A stretch of 64,000 bases of DNA, taken from positions 155,780-219,779 of the forward strand of contig JANLFW010000001.1 in the NCBI GenBank assembly GCA_024653305.1. The letters are read 5' to 3'. Position numbers and translations under genes: made by a program. Below are positions 16,424 through 24,120 of this stretch, in pieces (within the stretch, counting starts at the first letter, position 1; each line of letters begins with the position of its first letter). The stretch comes from Candidatus Acetothermia bacterium (GTDB lineage: Bacteria; Bipolaricaulota; Bipolaricaulia; Bipolaricaulales; Bipolaricaulaceae). Below the pieces are notes generated by a model that made no database searches, was not told the origin of the DNA, and saw only the letters and a list, made by a program, of their open reading frames with translations.

Positions 16424-17697
16424 ACGGCCTCCCCTGGTCGGCCCTGGCCCCGGAGCGGGAGGTCAAGCCCGGCCTCTCCCGGACGCGGGCGCTCCTCTCC
16501 CGGCTCGGGAACCCGGAGGAGCGGTTCCCGGCGGTGCACGTGGCGGGGACCAACGGCAAGGGGTCGGTGGTGGCGTTCCTGGACTCCGTGTTCCGCGCCG
16601 CGGGCTTGCGCGTGGGGATGTACACGTCCCCCGACCTTGGCGACCCCACCGCCCGGATTCGTGTGGATGGGGAGAAGATCCCCATGGGCCGGCTGACCGA
16701 GCTCGTAAGCGAGGCGGCGCTGCCGGTGGAGGAGCTCATCGCCGGCCCGGGGCGGCCCACATACTTCGAGGCCTTGACCGCGGCCGCGTTCGGCCACTTC
16801 GCCGCGGAGCGGGTGGACCTGGCGGTGGTGGAGGTGGGCTTGGGCGGCCGCTACGATGCCACCAACTGCCTGGCCCGGCCGATCCTGTCCCTGCACACCA
16901 ACGTTGATCAAGACCATAGCGAGTTTTTCGGTCCAGGCCTCGCCCGCGCGGCATGGGAGGATGCGGGCATCGCCCGGCTCGGGGTGCCGTTCCTGACCTC
17001 GGAGGACAAGGAAGACGTCCTGGCGGTGGTGGCCGCGGAGTGCCGCGCCGTCGGGGCGGCGCTGTGCGTGGTGGATCCGGAGGACGTCCAACCCGTAGAG
17101 CTGGGGTGGGAGAAGGCAGTGTGGCGTTCCCGGACCGACCCGTTCGATCTCGGGCCATTCGAGACCGGCCTCGTGGGCGCGTACCAGGCGCGGAACCTGG
17201 CCCTGACCCTGGGGGCGCTGGCCGAGCTCGCCGGGGGGATAGGGCTGTCCCGAGACGCGGTGCGGGAGGGGCTGGCCCAGGCCCGGTGGCCGGGTCGGTT
17301 CGAGGTGGTGCGGATGCGGCCGTGGGTGGTGCTGGACGGGGCCCACAACCCGTCCGGGGCCCGGGCCCTGGTGGCAGCCCTGGACCGACTGCCCCCGCCG
17401 CCGGGACGGTGGACCTTGGCGTTCGGGGCATTGCGGGGGAAGATGGTGCGGACCATGGCGGAGATCCTGTTCCCCCGGTTCGACGAGGTGGTGCTGGTCG
17501 CGTCCCGTACGGAGCGAGCGCTCCCGCCCGAGGCCCTGGCCCATCAAGCACGGCGCCTGGCGGCGCGGTGGCGGATCGGGGCCGGGGAGACGGTGGCCGA
17601 GCTCGTTCGTAAACTGGGAGAAGGGGATCTCCTGGTGGTGAGCGGGTCGCTTACGGTGGTGGGGGAGGCGCGGCGTGTCCTTGTCGGAGCTCCTTAG
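16420..17697 (+). CDS. folC: Folylpolyglutamate / dihydrofolate synthase
   Basis: 425 residues, a Mur-ligase-family enzyme adding glutamate to folates. Motifs: ATP loop HVAGTNGKGSVVAFLDS, TSPDLGDPTARIRVDGE, the VDLAVVEVGLGGRYDATN signature, and VLDGAHNPSGARALVAAL near the C-terminus. GTG 16420 overlaps the valS stop (GTGA) behind GGGGAGGGAAG. Whether it also has dihydrofolate synthase activity cannot be judged from sequence. It overlaps uppS by 23 nt. Confidence 0.93.
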   Translation: MNGLPWSALAPEREVKPGLSRTRALLSRLGNPEERFPAVHVAGTNGKGSVVAFLDSVFRAAGLRVGMYTSPDLGDPTARIRVDGEKIPMGRLTELVSEAALPVEELIAGPGRPTYFEALTAAAFGHFAAERVDLAVVEVGLGGRYDATNCLARPILSLHTNVDQDHSEFFGPGLARAAWEDAGIARLGVPFLTSEDKEDVLAVVAAECRAVGAALCVVDPEDVQPVELGWEKAVWRSRTDPFDLGPFETGLVGAYQARNLALTLGALAELAGGIGLSRDAVREGLAQARWPGRFEVVRMRPWVVLDGAHNPSGARALVAALDRLPPPPGRWTLAFGALRGKMVRTMAEILFPRFDEVVLVASRTERALPPEALAHQARRLAARWRIGAGETVAELVRKLGEGDLLVVSGSLTVVGEARRVLVGAP

Positions 17698-18412
17698 CGC
17701 GGTGCGGGCGCGACCACTCCCCCAGCACGTGGCGGTGATCATGGACGGGAACGGCCGCTGGGCCAAGGCCCGCGGGCTTTCCCGCACCGAAGGCCATCGG
17801 CAGGGGGCGTTGGTGGTGGAGCGGCTGACCCGGTTCGTGGGCGAGGAACGCCTGTTCCCCTACCTCACCGTGTTCGCCTTCTCCACCGAGAACTGGGGCC
17901 GGCCCAAGGAAGAACTGGAGTTCCTGTTTGCGCTCCTCGATGGTTTCATCCGCGACAAACTCGGCGAGCTCGCCGCACGCGGGGTGCGGTTGCGGGTGCT
18001 GGGCGCGGTGGACCGACTTCCGGCGTCGTTGCGCCGCACCCTCGCCGCCGCGGTGGAGGAGACCAAGGGCAACGACGTCCTCCACCTTTCGGTGGCCCTC
18101 AACTTCGGCGGACGGTGGGAGATCGTGGAGGGGGTGAAACGGGCGATGGCCATGGCCCGGGAGGGGAAGGCGACCGCCTTGTCCGAGGACGCGTTCCGCA
18201 AGCTCCTGCCCACGGCCGAGCTCCCCGATCCCGACCTCATCATCCGCTCCGGCGGGGAACAACGCCTGTCCAACTTCTTCCTGTGGGGAGCGGCCTATGC
18301 CGAGCTCTACTTCACCCCCACCCTATGGCCGGACTTCGACGAGGAGGTACTGCTCCGGGCGATCCACGACTTCCAAGGCCGCAAGCGGAACTTCGGCCGG
18401 GTGACCACGTGA
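17675..18412 (+). CDS. uppS: Isoprenyl (undecaprenyl) diphosphate synthase
   Basis: 245 residues. All landmark motifs of cis-prenyltransferases are present: VAVIMDGNGRWAKARG (catalytic Asp, pyrophosphate site), FAFSTENWGRP, ALNFGGRWEI, and DLIIRSGGEQRLSNFFLW with the terminal RxSNF substrate-binding block. It makes the C55 lipid carrier for peptidoglycan. It is followed by cdsA with a 4-nt overlap, a conserved uppS-cdsA pairing across bacteria. Start GTG 17675 lies inside the folC end. Confidence 0.96.
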   Translation: MSLSELLSAVRARPLPQHVAVIMDGNGRWAKARGLSRTEGHRQGALVVERLTRFVGEERLFPYLTVFAFSTENWGRPKEELEFLFALLDGFIRDKLGELAARGVRLRVLGAVDRLPASLRRTLAAAVEETKGNDVLHLSVALNFGGRWEIVEGVKRAMAMAREGKATALSEDAFRKLLPTAELPDPDLIIRSGGEQRLSNFFLWGAAYAELYFTPTLWPDFDEEVLLRAIHDFQGRKRNFGRVTT

Positions 18413-19227
18413 CTTCGCTCACGAAGCGCCTCGTCACCGCCACCGTGGCCATTCCGCTCGTGCTGGCCGTCTTCTGGGTTGCCGAGCGCTACCAAGCAGG
18501 ATGGGCGGTGGCCCTGTTCCTCGCCGCAGTGGGCACGGTCGCCGGCTGGGAATACCTGGACCTGGTGGGCCGGCTGGGCATCCCCCTGCCGCGGGAGCTG
18601 TTCCTCCTGGCCGTTCCCGCGTTCTTGCTCCTTCTTCTCCCCTGGAACGGCCAGTACGCCCTTGTGCTGGCGTGGGGCGTGGTGTACCTGATCGTGATCT
18701 ACAGCTTCTTCCGCCGCGGCCCCGAGGAGGGGTTCTTCGCGTCCCTGGCCGGGATCTTCGGGTTCCTGTACGTCCCGGTGACCTTGGGGTTCGTGTACCT
18801 CTTGTTCAAGGCAGGGTTCGCCTACGTGGTGCATTTCCTGCTCATCGTGTGGGGCTACGATTCCGGAGCCTACTTTGTGGGGAGCCAATTCGGCCGTCAC
18901 CAGCTCCTCCCCCGCATTTCGCTCGCCAAGACCTGGGAAGGGACCGCTGGCGGGCTGCTCTTGGCCACCGTCGGCGCGGTGTTCCTCCCCGAGTTCTGGC
19001 AGGACCTTCCGCGTTGGCTCCCCCACATCGTGGCCCTCGGGGTGTGGGTGGGGAGCTTCGTCCAGCTCGGGGACCTGTTCGAGTCCCTGGTGAAGCGGGC
19101 GGCAGGGGTAAAGGACGCCGGGCACCTCTTCCCCGGCCACGGGGGGATGCTGGACCGCATCGATGGCCTCCTCGCCGCGGTCCCCGTATACTTTTTCTAC
19201 ATGCACTACATCGTGCGTCTGCTCTAG
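18409..19227 (+). CDS. cdsA: Phosphatidate cytidylyltransferase
   Basis: 272 residues with about seven membrane helices. The C-terminal signature is complete: SLAKTWEGTAGG, then LGDLFESLVKRAAGVKDAGHLFPGHGGMLDR, which carries the metal-binding Asp residues. It forms CDP-diacylglycerol for phospholipid synthesis, feeding pgsA at 40760. GTG 18409 overlaps the uppS stop by 4 nt. It ends the ndk-cdsA run, converging with a minus-strand gene by 4 nt. Confidence 0.96.
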   Translation: MTSLTKRLVTATVAIPLVLAVFWVAERYQAGWAVALFLAAVGTVAGWEYLDLVGRLGIPLPRELFLLAVPAFLLLLLPWNGQYALVLAWGVVYLIVIYSFFRRGPEEGFFASLAGIFGFLYVPVTLGFVYLLFKAGFAYVVHFLLIVWGYDSGAYFVGSQFGRHQLLPRISLAKTWEGTAGGLLLATVGAVFLPEFWQDLPRWLPHIVALGVWVGSFVQLGDLFESLVKRAAGVKDAGHLFPGHGGMLDRIDGLLAAVPVYFFYMHYIVRLL

Positions 19228-19523
19228 GCCCGGGCGAGCTTTTCCTCCACCGATTGGACCTTGGCCTGAAGCCGCCCCGGCGGGGCATCGCGGTCGTCGA
19301 TGCGGATCGTGGTCAGGACGCGGCGGTTCCTCGCTCGCACCGCCTCGTGGCAGCGACGGACCACGGCCATGATTTCGTCCCATTCCCCTTCGAGCAGGGT
19401 GCCCATCGCCGTGAGCTGGTGGGAGAGGCCGCTCTCCCGCACGATCCTAAGGCACTGGGCCACCTCGGCGGACACCGACTCCCCTCTGCCCAAAGGGACG
19501 ACCGAGAACTCGCACACGATCAT
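19224..19523 (-). CDS. MTH1187-family thiamine-binding protein
   Basis: 99 residues with the pattern of the YqgV/MTH1187 (COG0011) family: an N-terminal strand MIVCEFSVVPLGRGESVSAEVA, then SGLSHQLTAMGTLLEGEWDEIMAVVRRCHEA and a conserved VLTTIRIDDRDAP. Members form ferredoxin-like tetramers and some bind thiamine; a physiological role is unclear. Its ATG overlaps the tldD stop (ATGA), so it is translationally coupled to the protease gene. Confidence 0.86.
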   Translation of the reverse strand: MIVCEFSVVPLGRGESVSAEVAQCLRIVRESGLSHQLTAMGTLLEGEWDEIMAVVRRCHEAVRARNRRVLTTIRIDDRDAPPGRLQAKVQSVEEKLARA

Positions 19524-20965
19524 CCCGTGCCCCGCACCTGGACCCCTGTGAACTTGGCCGGGGCCGTCCCGTGCCCGACCTGCATCACCTGGCCCGGCTC
19601 CCCTTTACCGCAGTTGGGTAGGCCCCACATGTGCCACTCCTGGGGGCCACAGATGGCCACGCACGACCGCCAGAACTCGGGGGTGATCCCGGTATAGAGG
19701 GCGTTCTTGAGCATCCGGGCCTTGCGCCCGCCCCGGATCTCCCAGGCGATCTCGGTGCCGAACTGAAAGTTGACCCGGCGGTCGTCGATGGACCACGACT
19801 TGTTCGTCTCCAAGTAGATCCCATGCTCGGTGCCCGCGATGAGCTCGTCCAGGGTCCCCCGGCCGGGGAGGAGGCTGATGTTGGTCATGCGGATGAGAGG
19901 GATCCTCGCCCAGCTCGACGCTCGGGCCGCCCCGCCGCTACGCTGGACGCCGATCTTGGGCGCCGTCTCCCGTGACGTGAGGTAGCCGACGAACATGCCG
20001 CCCCTCACCAAGTCGACCTTCTGGGCGGGCACGCCCTCGTCGTCGTAGCCGAACGTACCGAGGCCCCCGGGGACGGTGGCATCGGCGACGATGTTCACGA
20101 TGTCTGACCCGTACCGGAAGTTCCCCCGCTTATCCAGGGTGAGGAAGCTCCCCCCGGCGTAGGAGAGCTCGGTGCCCAGCACCCGATCCAGCTCCGAGGG
20201 GTGCCCCAGGGACTCGTGCACCTGGAGGGCCATCTGGGAACCCCCGATGATGACGTCGAACACGCCCGTCGGGCAGACCGGGGCGGAGAGGAGGGCCACC
20301 GCCTCCTCGGCGATGCCTTGGGCGTGGCCGGGGAGGTCCATCGCCTCGATGAACTCGTAGCCGGCGTTGGCGAAGTCCCCCCCGAAGGAGTTAGGGTAGG
20401 AGCGGCGCTGGATCTCCCCCGCTCCTGCGGCGTAGGCCTCGATCCCGGCCCCACAGCTGGTGATCGTCTGCCGAATGAGGCTGCCCTCGGTGTTTCCGAA
20501 TACCTTCTCGATGCGCCACGCGGCCATCGACCCCTTGGCCATGGCCACCCCGGGAACGGCGAGGATCCGCTCGGCGGCGGTGATGAGGAGGCCCAGCTTT
20601 TCCTCGAGGGGAACGGCCAAGGGATCGCGGACGCAAGGGGTGGCGAACGCGTCCCGGTGGGCGGGTTCCGGGGCGAGTTCGACCGGTTCCCGCTGCAGTT
20701 GAGCGGTGGCTCGGGCGATGGCCAGGGCGCTCGTGGCGGCGCGGCGGAGACCCGTTTTCGTGAGGTCACCGGTGGCGGCGAACCCCCACGCGCCTCGGTG
20801 GAGGACGCGGATTCCAATCCCTCGGGATTCCCGGCGCGACAGCATGTCCACCTCGCGGTTCCTCGTGTCGATGTTCTCCTCGATGCGCCGCTCCCCCCGC
20901 ACCTCTCCGTAGTCCACCCCGAGGTCGGCCAAGACGTTCAGCCCAAACTGGACGAGCTCTTCCAT
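19520..20965 (-). CDS. tldD: TldD/PmbA-family metalloprotease
   Basis: 481 residues. It contains the TldD zinc motif ALQVHESLGHPSELDRVLG, downstream GTFGYDDEGVPAQKVDLV, and TSRETAPKIGV, which together define the TldD subunit rather than TldE. TldD/E process small peptides and antitoxins in other bacteria; no tldE is present here. ATG 20965 is preceded by a GAAAGGGGGA site and, about 30 nt further up, a TATACT box, so it has a conventional leader. Confidence 0.9.
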   Translation of the reverse strand: MEELVQFGLNVLADLGVDYGEVRGERRIEENIDTRNREVDMLSRRESRGIGIRVLHRGAWGFAATGDLTKTGLRRAATSALAIARATAQLQREPVELAPEPAHRDAFATPCVRDPLAVPLEEKLGLLITAAERILAVPGVAMAKGSMAAWRIEKVFGNTEGSLIRQTITSCGAGIEAYAAGAGEIQRRSYPNSFGGDFANAGYEFIEAMDLPGHAQGIAEEAVALLSAPVCPTGVFDVIIGGSQMALQVHESLGHPSELDRVLGTELSYAGGSFLTLDKRGNFRYGSDIVNIVADATVPGGLGTFGYDDEGVPAQKVDLVRGGMFVGYLTSRETAPKIGVQRSGGAARASSWARIPLIRMTNISLLPGRGTLDELIAGTEHGIYLETNKSWSIDDRRVNFQFGTEIAWEIRGGRKARMLKNALYTGITPEFWRSCVAICGPQEWHMWGLPNCGKGEPGQVMQVGHGTAPAKFTGVQVRGTG

Positions 20966-21112
20966 ACCGTCCCCCTTTCGAGAGCTAGTATAGCGGGCCC
21001 GCCGCTTCTCCTACCACCTTGGACGAGCATGCGCCGCGTCACGGCATGCCAAGCCGTCGAGTCCTTGGGGTAGACCGCACCGAGCTATGCCCCGCGTTGG
21101 CCTCCACGTCGG

Positions 21113-21481
21113 TCAACGGCGATCACGGCCGGCTTCATCGTGGCCCTCCTCGAGTTCCGCGAGCAGCTCCACCCCCCGGCGCAGATGGGGGATGACGATC
21201 GATCCGCCCACGACCAAGGCGATCGCCATGGCTTCGGTGATCTCCGCCGCTTTGGCTCCGGCCAACCGGGCTTGGACGAGGTGGTAGGTGACGCAGTCGT
21301 CGCACCGCAGGACGAGCGAGGCCACGAGGCCCATCAGTTCCTTCGTCTTGCGGGGAAGGGCCCCGTCCTCGTACGCATCCCCGTCCAGGGCGAAGAATCT
21401 TTTGATCGTCAGGTTCCCGTGCTTGAGTACAAGTTCGTTCAGCCGGGCTCGCTCGCTGAAAAACGCCTCCGCTTTGCCCAT
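21113..21481 (-). CDS. Carboxymuconolactone decarboxylase / AhpD-like protein
   Basis: 122 residues, all-helical. The active-site region LVLRCDDCVTYHLVQARLAGAKAAEI has the CxxC-xxx-H arrangement of AhpD-type peroxidase-reducing proteins, preceded by LPRKTKELMGLVASL. A role in thiol-based peroxide or alkylhydroperoxide defence is plausible. It stands alone between tldD and a repeat copy. ATG 21481 has a GAAAGGACC context. Not part of an ahpCD pair here. Confidence 0.85.
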   Translation of the reverse strand: MGKAEAFFSERARLNELVLKHGNLTIKRFFALDGDAYEDGALPRKTKELMGLVASLVLRCDDCVTYHLVQARLAGAKAAEITEAMAIALVVGGSIVIPHLRRGVELLAELEEGHDEAGRDRR

Positions 21482-21493
21482 CGAATGGTCCTT

Positions 21494-21548
21494 TCTTCAC
21501 CCTCCCCCTGCCCCTCCCATCAAGGGAGGGGGACCAGGAGGCTACAGG
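21494..21548. repeat. Intergenic GC-rich palindromic repeat
   Basis: Between two minus-strand genes: CCCTCCCCCTGCC, a CCCTCCC-ATCAA-GGGAGGG hairpin, and a trailing GAGAGGG block. It shares blocks with the copies at about 10235-10350 and 46123-46225. The family resembles REP-like elements; a terminator or attenuator function for the DUF438 gene's downstream side is possible but unproven. Confidence 0.6.
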
Positions 21549-21574
21549 AGAGGGCTGGGATGAAGGGAATGCAG

Positions 21575-22777
21575 TCACGGCTTCGCCCGGGGCTCATCGA
21601 GGAGCCGCCGCTCTCCCTCGATCCGCTTCACCCCCGTGATCTCCTGGGTCACCTCCAGCGTGCCCAGGTACTGGCCGTCCTTCCCCCGCACAGGGAAGTA
21701 CCGGATGTACACGAGCTTCCCCTGGACGGGGATCCAGAACTCGGCCACATCGCGTCGGCCTTCCCGGAACTCGCCCACGATGCGCTCCACCACGTGCACG
21801 CTCTTCTGGGGGTGGCAGTTCTGGACCTTGCGTCCGATCACGGCGGGGGTGCGCACGAAGATCCGGTCTTTGGACTGGTTGAAGTAGCGCACCGTGTCGT
21901 CCTTGTCCACGAACGTGATGTCCACCGGGAGCGTGTTCAGGACGGCCTCCAACTCCTCAAAGGACATGTTCCCGGTGGGGAAGCTCACCCGCTCCTCCCT
22001 GGCACCCGGCGTGGCGCCTTGTTCGGCGGCGGGGGCGGCAGGCACCGCCGGGGTGAAGCAACAGTACCCGATCTCGTCGAACTGGGCTCGGATCCCCCGC
22101 CATTCCCCCTCCGGGATGACCTGGAGGGCGGTGGGAAAGAGGATGTGGTTCTCCTTGTAGAAGTGGCCGGCGAGCATCTCCGCCATGGCCACGGCGACCT
22201 CGGCCAGCCGGGCGCGGGCCCGTGGGCGTTCGGCCTCCGCGGCGTGGCGCAGGATGGCCTTCTTGAGTTCCCGGATCCGCTGGTGCTCCGACCACATCAC
22301 CGCCGGGGGCTCGGTAACCCCATGCCGCTCGAGGTACGGGAACAGCACGTTCTCCTCGCGCAGGTAATGGCTTTCCGACTCTTTCGTGTGGGCAAGGAGC
22401 CGCTCCCGCTCTTCCCGGTCCTCCTCGGTTTCGGGTTCCTTGCGGACGAGCGCCGCCAGGCGGTTGGCCATGCCGAGGAGCTCCTTATGCTCCTCCATCA
22501 GGATGTGCACCGGGTGCCACGGCGGGGCCAAGGGCGCCGTTCGCTCCAGGGACTCCCGGAACAGGGCCAGATGAACATCGCACAGGCGCTGGATCTCCGC
22601 CCGCGGGATCCCCTCGCGTACCAACTCCTCTTCGAGCTGGGCGATCTCCATCGGGGTCACGTTCCCGACAGCCTCCCGGAACGCGGCCTTGACGGCGTCC
22701 GGGCTCTCCCCGGCGTGGAGGCGCCGGAGGATCGCCTTCAACGCCTCCTTCCGTTTCGTGCCGATCAACTCGCTCAT
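21575..22777 (-). CDS. DUF438 - hemerythrin-like - PAS protein
   Basis: 400 residues in three parts. The DUF438 module (about 1-85) includes LKAILRRLHAGESPDAVKAAFRE. The hemerythrin-like helical bundle (about 90-230) has well-spaced His/Glu residues: HPVHILMEEHKEL, HTKESESHYLREENVLFPYLE, SEHQRIRELK, AGHFYKENHILFP. The C-terminal PAS domain (about 275-385) includes LPVDITFVDKDDTVRYFN. This layout is known from putative O2/NO/redox-sensing or repair proteins. ATG 22777 overlaps the Rrf2 regulator stop by 4 nt, so the two form a sensor-regulator pair. Confidence 0.9.
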   Translation of the reverse strand: MSELIGTKRKEALKAILRRLHAGESPDAVKAAFREAVGNVTPMEIAQLEEELVREGIPRAEIQRLCDVHLALFRESLERTAPLAPPWHPVHILMEEHKELLGMANRLAALVRKEPETEEDREERERLLAHTKESESHYLREENVLFPYLERHGVTEPPAVMWSEHQRIRELKKAILRHAAEAERPRARARLAEVAVAMAEMLAGHFYKENHILFPTALQVIPEGEWRGIRAQFDEIGYCCFTPAVPAAPAAEQGATPGAREERVSFPTGNMSFEELEAVLNTLPVDITFVDKDDTVRYFNQSKDRIFVRTPAVIGRKVQNCHPQKSVHVVERIVGEFREGRRDVAEFWIPVQGKLVYIRYFPVRGKDGQYLGTLEVTQEITGVKRIEGERRLLDEPRAKP

Positions 22778-23217
22778 GCGAACCTCCTTCGCGCGCGGAG
22801 GGCAGGGCTGCCGATCTTCCTTGTCACGTCGGCCAAGGTGGTGGCCGCGAGGAAGTCCACAATTCGAGCCCGCAGCGGGTCCCACACCGGCTGTAGCGGG
22901 CACGCTGGATTCCCCGGGCAGGGGGCGACCTCGAACGGGCACTCCTGGAACACCCCTTCCCCGTCCAAGGCGCGGATCACGTCGGCGAGGGCGATTCCCC
23001 CAGCCGGTCGGGCGAGGTGGACGCCTCCGCCGCGGCCGCGGGAGGAGGCGAGAAGCCCGGCCCGCGCCAAGGGCGGAACGAGCTTGGCCAGGTAGGCCTG
23101 AGGGACACCTGCGGCCTCGGCAAGCTCGTGGACAGTGGCCGGGCCGCCGTCGCGGGCGGCAAGGGCGGTCAGGGCCAGGATCGCGTACTTGCTGGACTGC
23201 GAAAACCTCACCGTCAT
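22774..23217 (-). CDS. Rrf2-family Fe-S type transcriptional regulator (NsrR/IscR-like)
   Basis: 147 residues. The winged-helix N-terminus starts MTVRFSQSSKYAILALTALAA, with AAGVPQAYLAKLVPPLARAGLL as the recognition region. The cluster-binding loop has Cys residues in QECPFEVAPCPGNPACPLQ, compatible with a [2Fe-2S] or [4Fe-4S] centre that senses NO or cluster status. ATG 23217 follows GGAG. Its own upstream DNA (23221-23260) is AT-rich and could hold its operator. It is co-transcribed with the DUF438-hemerythrin gene. Confidence 0.9.
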   Translation of the reverse strand: MTVRFSQSSKYAILALTALAARDGGPATVHELAEAAGVPQAYLAKLVPPLARAGLLASSRGRGGGVHLARPAGGIALADVIRALDGEGVFQECPFEVAPCPGNPACPLQPVWDPLRARIVDFLAATTLADVTRKIGSPALRARRRFA

Positions 23218-23424
23218 CTCCAGATAACCGGATCTCTTTATCTTGTTTATGGTACAAGGTCGCCCCTTACCTGTCAAGGAGCGAGGCTAGGCGACGAAAC
23301 ACATGACTGGGAACCGAGGTTTGACACTCAGAACTTGGAACCTCGAACTGGGAACTGAAGTTTACGGGCCCGTGCGGGCCTCCGTCGTGGCCGGCTCAAC
23401 GGGCGCACCCGGCTCCCGAGCTCA

Positions 23425-23530
23425 GGCCAAGGGATCCCCTATCACCCACAGGGACCAGCTTACCGTTGCTCCCTTCCGGGCCTAGCGGGGTTCACCGGTA
23501 TGCGTCGCAGGGGGCTCGACCGTCATCGCC
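23425..23530 (-). ncRNA. ffs: Signal recognition particle RNA (4.5S/SRP RNA)
   Basis: On minus the sequence reads GTGAACCCCGCTAGGCCC, then GGAAGGGAGCAACGGTAAG, the nearly invariant helix-8 core of bacterial SRP RNA with its GGAA tetraloop and asymmetric internal loop that bind Ffh. Flanking segments (GCCCCCTGCGACGCAT upstream, CCTGTGGGTGATAGGGG downstream) pair to extend the rod. Outer ends are uncertain. A TATACG box at 23593-23588 would start transcription near 23581, and GC hairpins continue to about 23370, so the transcript may be longer than annotated. Confidence 0.88.
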
Positions 23531-23741
23531 CGGGGCATCCGGGCCCTTTTCCGTCTCCCCGCCCTCTCGGGAAGCCCATGGGTTCCACGTATAGCGGGTT
23601 TTGGATACAGGGGACCGCTAGCCCCCCACCTGCACGGGCCCGAAAGGCAGTTTAGAGGTTCTCGGTTGGTCGGTCAAGTTTCTTCCCCTCAAGGCGAGCG
23701 CCTGCGGGAACGGCGGTGTGTACGTACAAAGGGGCGAGGAC

Positions 23742-23990
23742 TCAGGTGCGTTGGAGGTAGCGGATGAACCCAGAAAGAAGCCACGCCGGCTGCGCGGTCC
23801 GCGGTGGTCTGGAACGCGTCCTGTGGGATATAGCCGAGGCCATGTGCGAGGTACAGGAGGCTGCGAACCTCACCTACCGATCCGCGAGCCTGGGCGAGGA
23901 ACTGGATACATTGCCGGTTTGATCCCCGCTCGAACCCCTCGGCGTGGCCAACCAAGAACTTCTGGACCGGGAACCGACCAACCGATGTTC
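23742..23990 (-). pseudogene. Degenerate four-helix-bundle (23S rRNA intervening-sequence type) protein fragment
   Basis: On minus a fragment reads EGFERGSNRQCIQFLAQ, ARGSVGEVRSLLYLAHGLGY, IPQDAF, the middle and second half of the short four-helix-bundle protein family often found in 23S rRNA intervening sequences. The expected ending PAWLLSGFIRYLQRT plus stop is present, but in another frame (stop 23742-23744), so a frameshift lies near 23785. The N-terminal third is unrecognisable, and tRNA-Ser begins 1 nt upstream. It is a relic, not a working gene. Confidence 0.72.
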
Positions 23991-24081
23991 TGGCGGAGGG
24001 GGTGGGATTTGAACCCACGGCACCCTTTAGGGGTGCACCGGTTCTCCAGACCGGTGGTTTAGACCGCTCGCCCACCCCTCC
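23991..24081 (-). tRNA. tRNA-Ser (anticodon GGA)
   Basis: Class II tRNA with a long variable arm. The acceptor stem is GGAGGGG (24081-24075) paired with CCCCTCC (24001-23995). The anticodon loop CTGGAGA sits in a CCGGT/ACCGG stem, giving anticodon GGA for UCC/UCU. The T-arm reads GTGGGTTCAAATCCCAC. Discriminator G is followed by an encoded CCA (23993-23991). A promoter lies immediately upstream. Confidence 0.95.
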
Positions 24082-24090
24082 GTAACCGTG

Positions 24091-24120
24091 ATTGTAGCGA
24101 GGCGGTCCCCCGCCGGTCAA
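24091..24120 (-). promoter_or_regulatory. Promoter of tRNA-Ser
   Basis: TTGACC (24120-24115) and TACAAT (24096-24091) are separated by 18 bp on minus, placing the transcription start about 3 nt before the mature tRNA 5' end. The -35 box overlaps the stop codon of the pit gene. It gives a clean example of the sigma-70-type consensus in this genome. Confidence 0.7.

Noticed and set aside
15853-17787. 644-residue minus-strand frame opposite valS/folC/uppS
   Set aside because: Low-complexity His/Gly/Arg-rich translation, the typical shadow of high-GC genes; three well supported genes lie on plus.
23395-23581. Annotating the SRP RNA as the large Alu-bearing type
   Set aside because: Upstream hairpins exist, but I could not pair the ends or find the Alu GGUGCUAGG-like motif, so only the conserved core is annotated.
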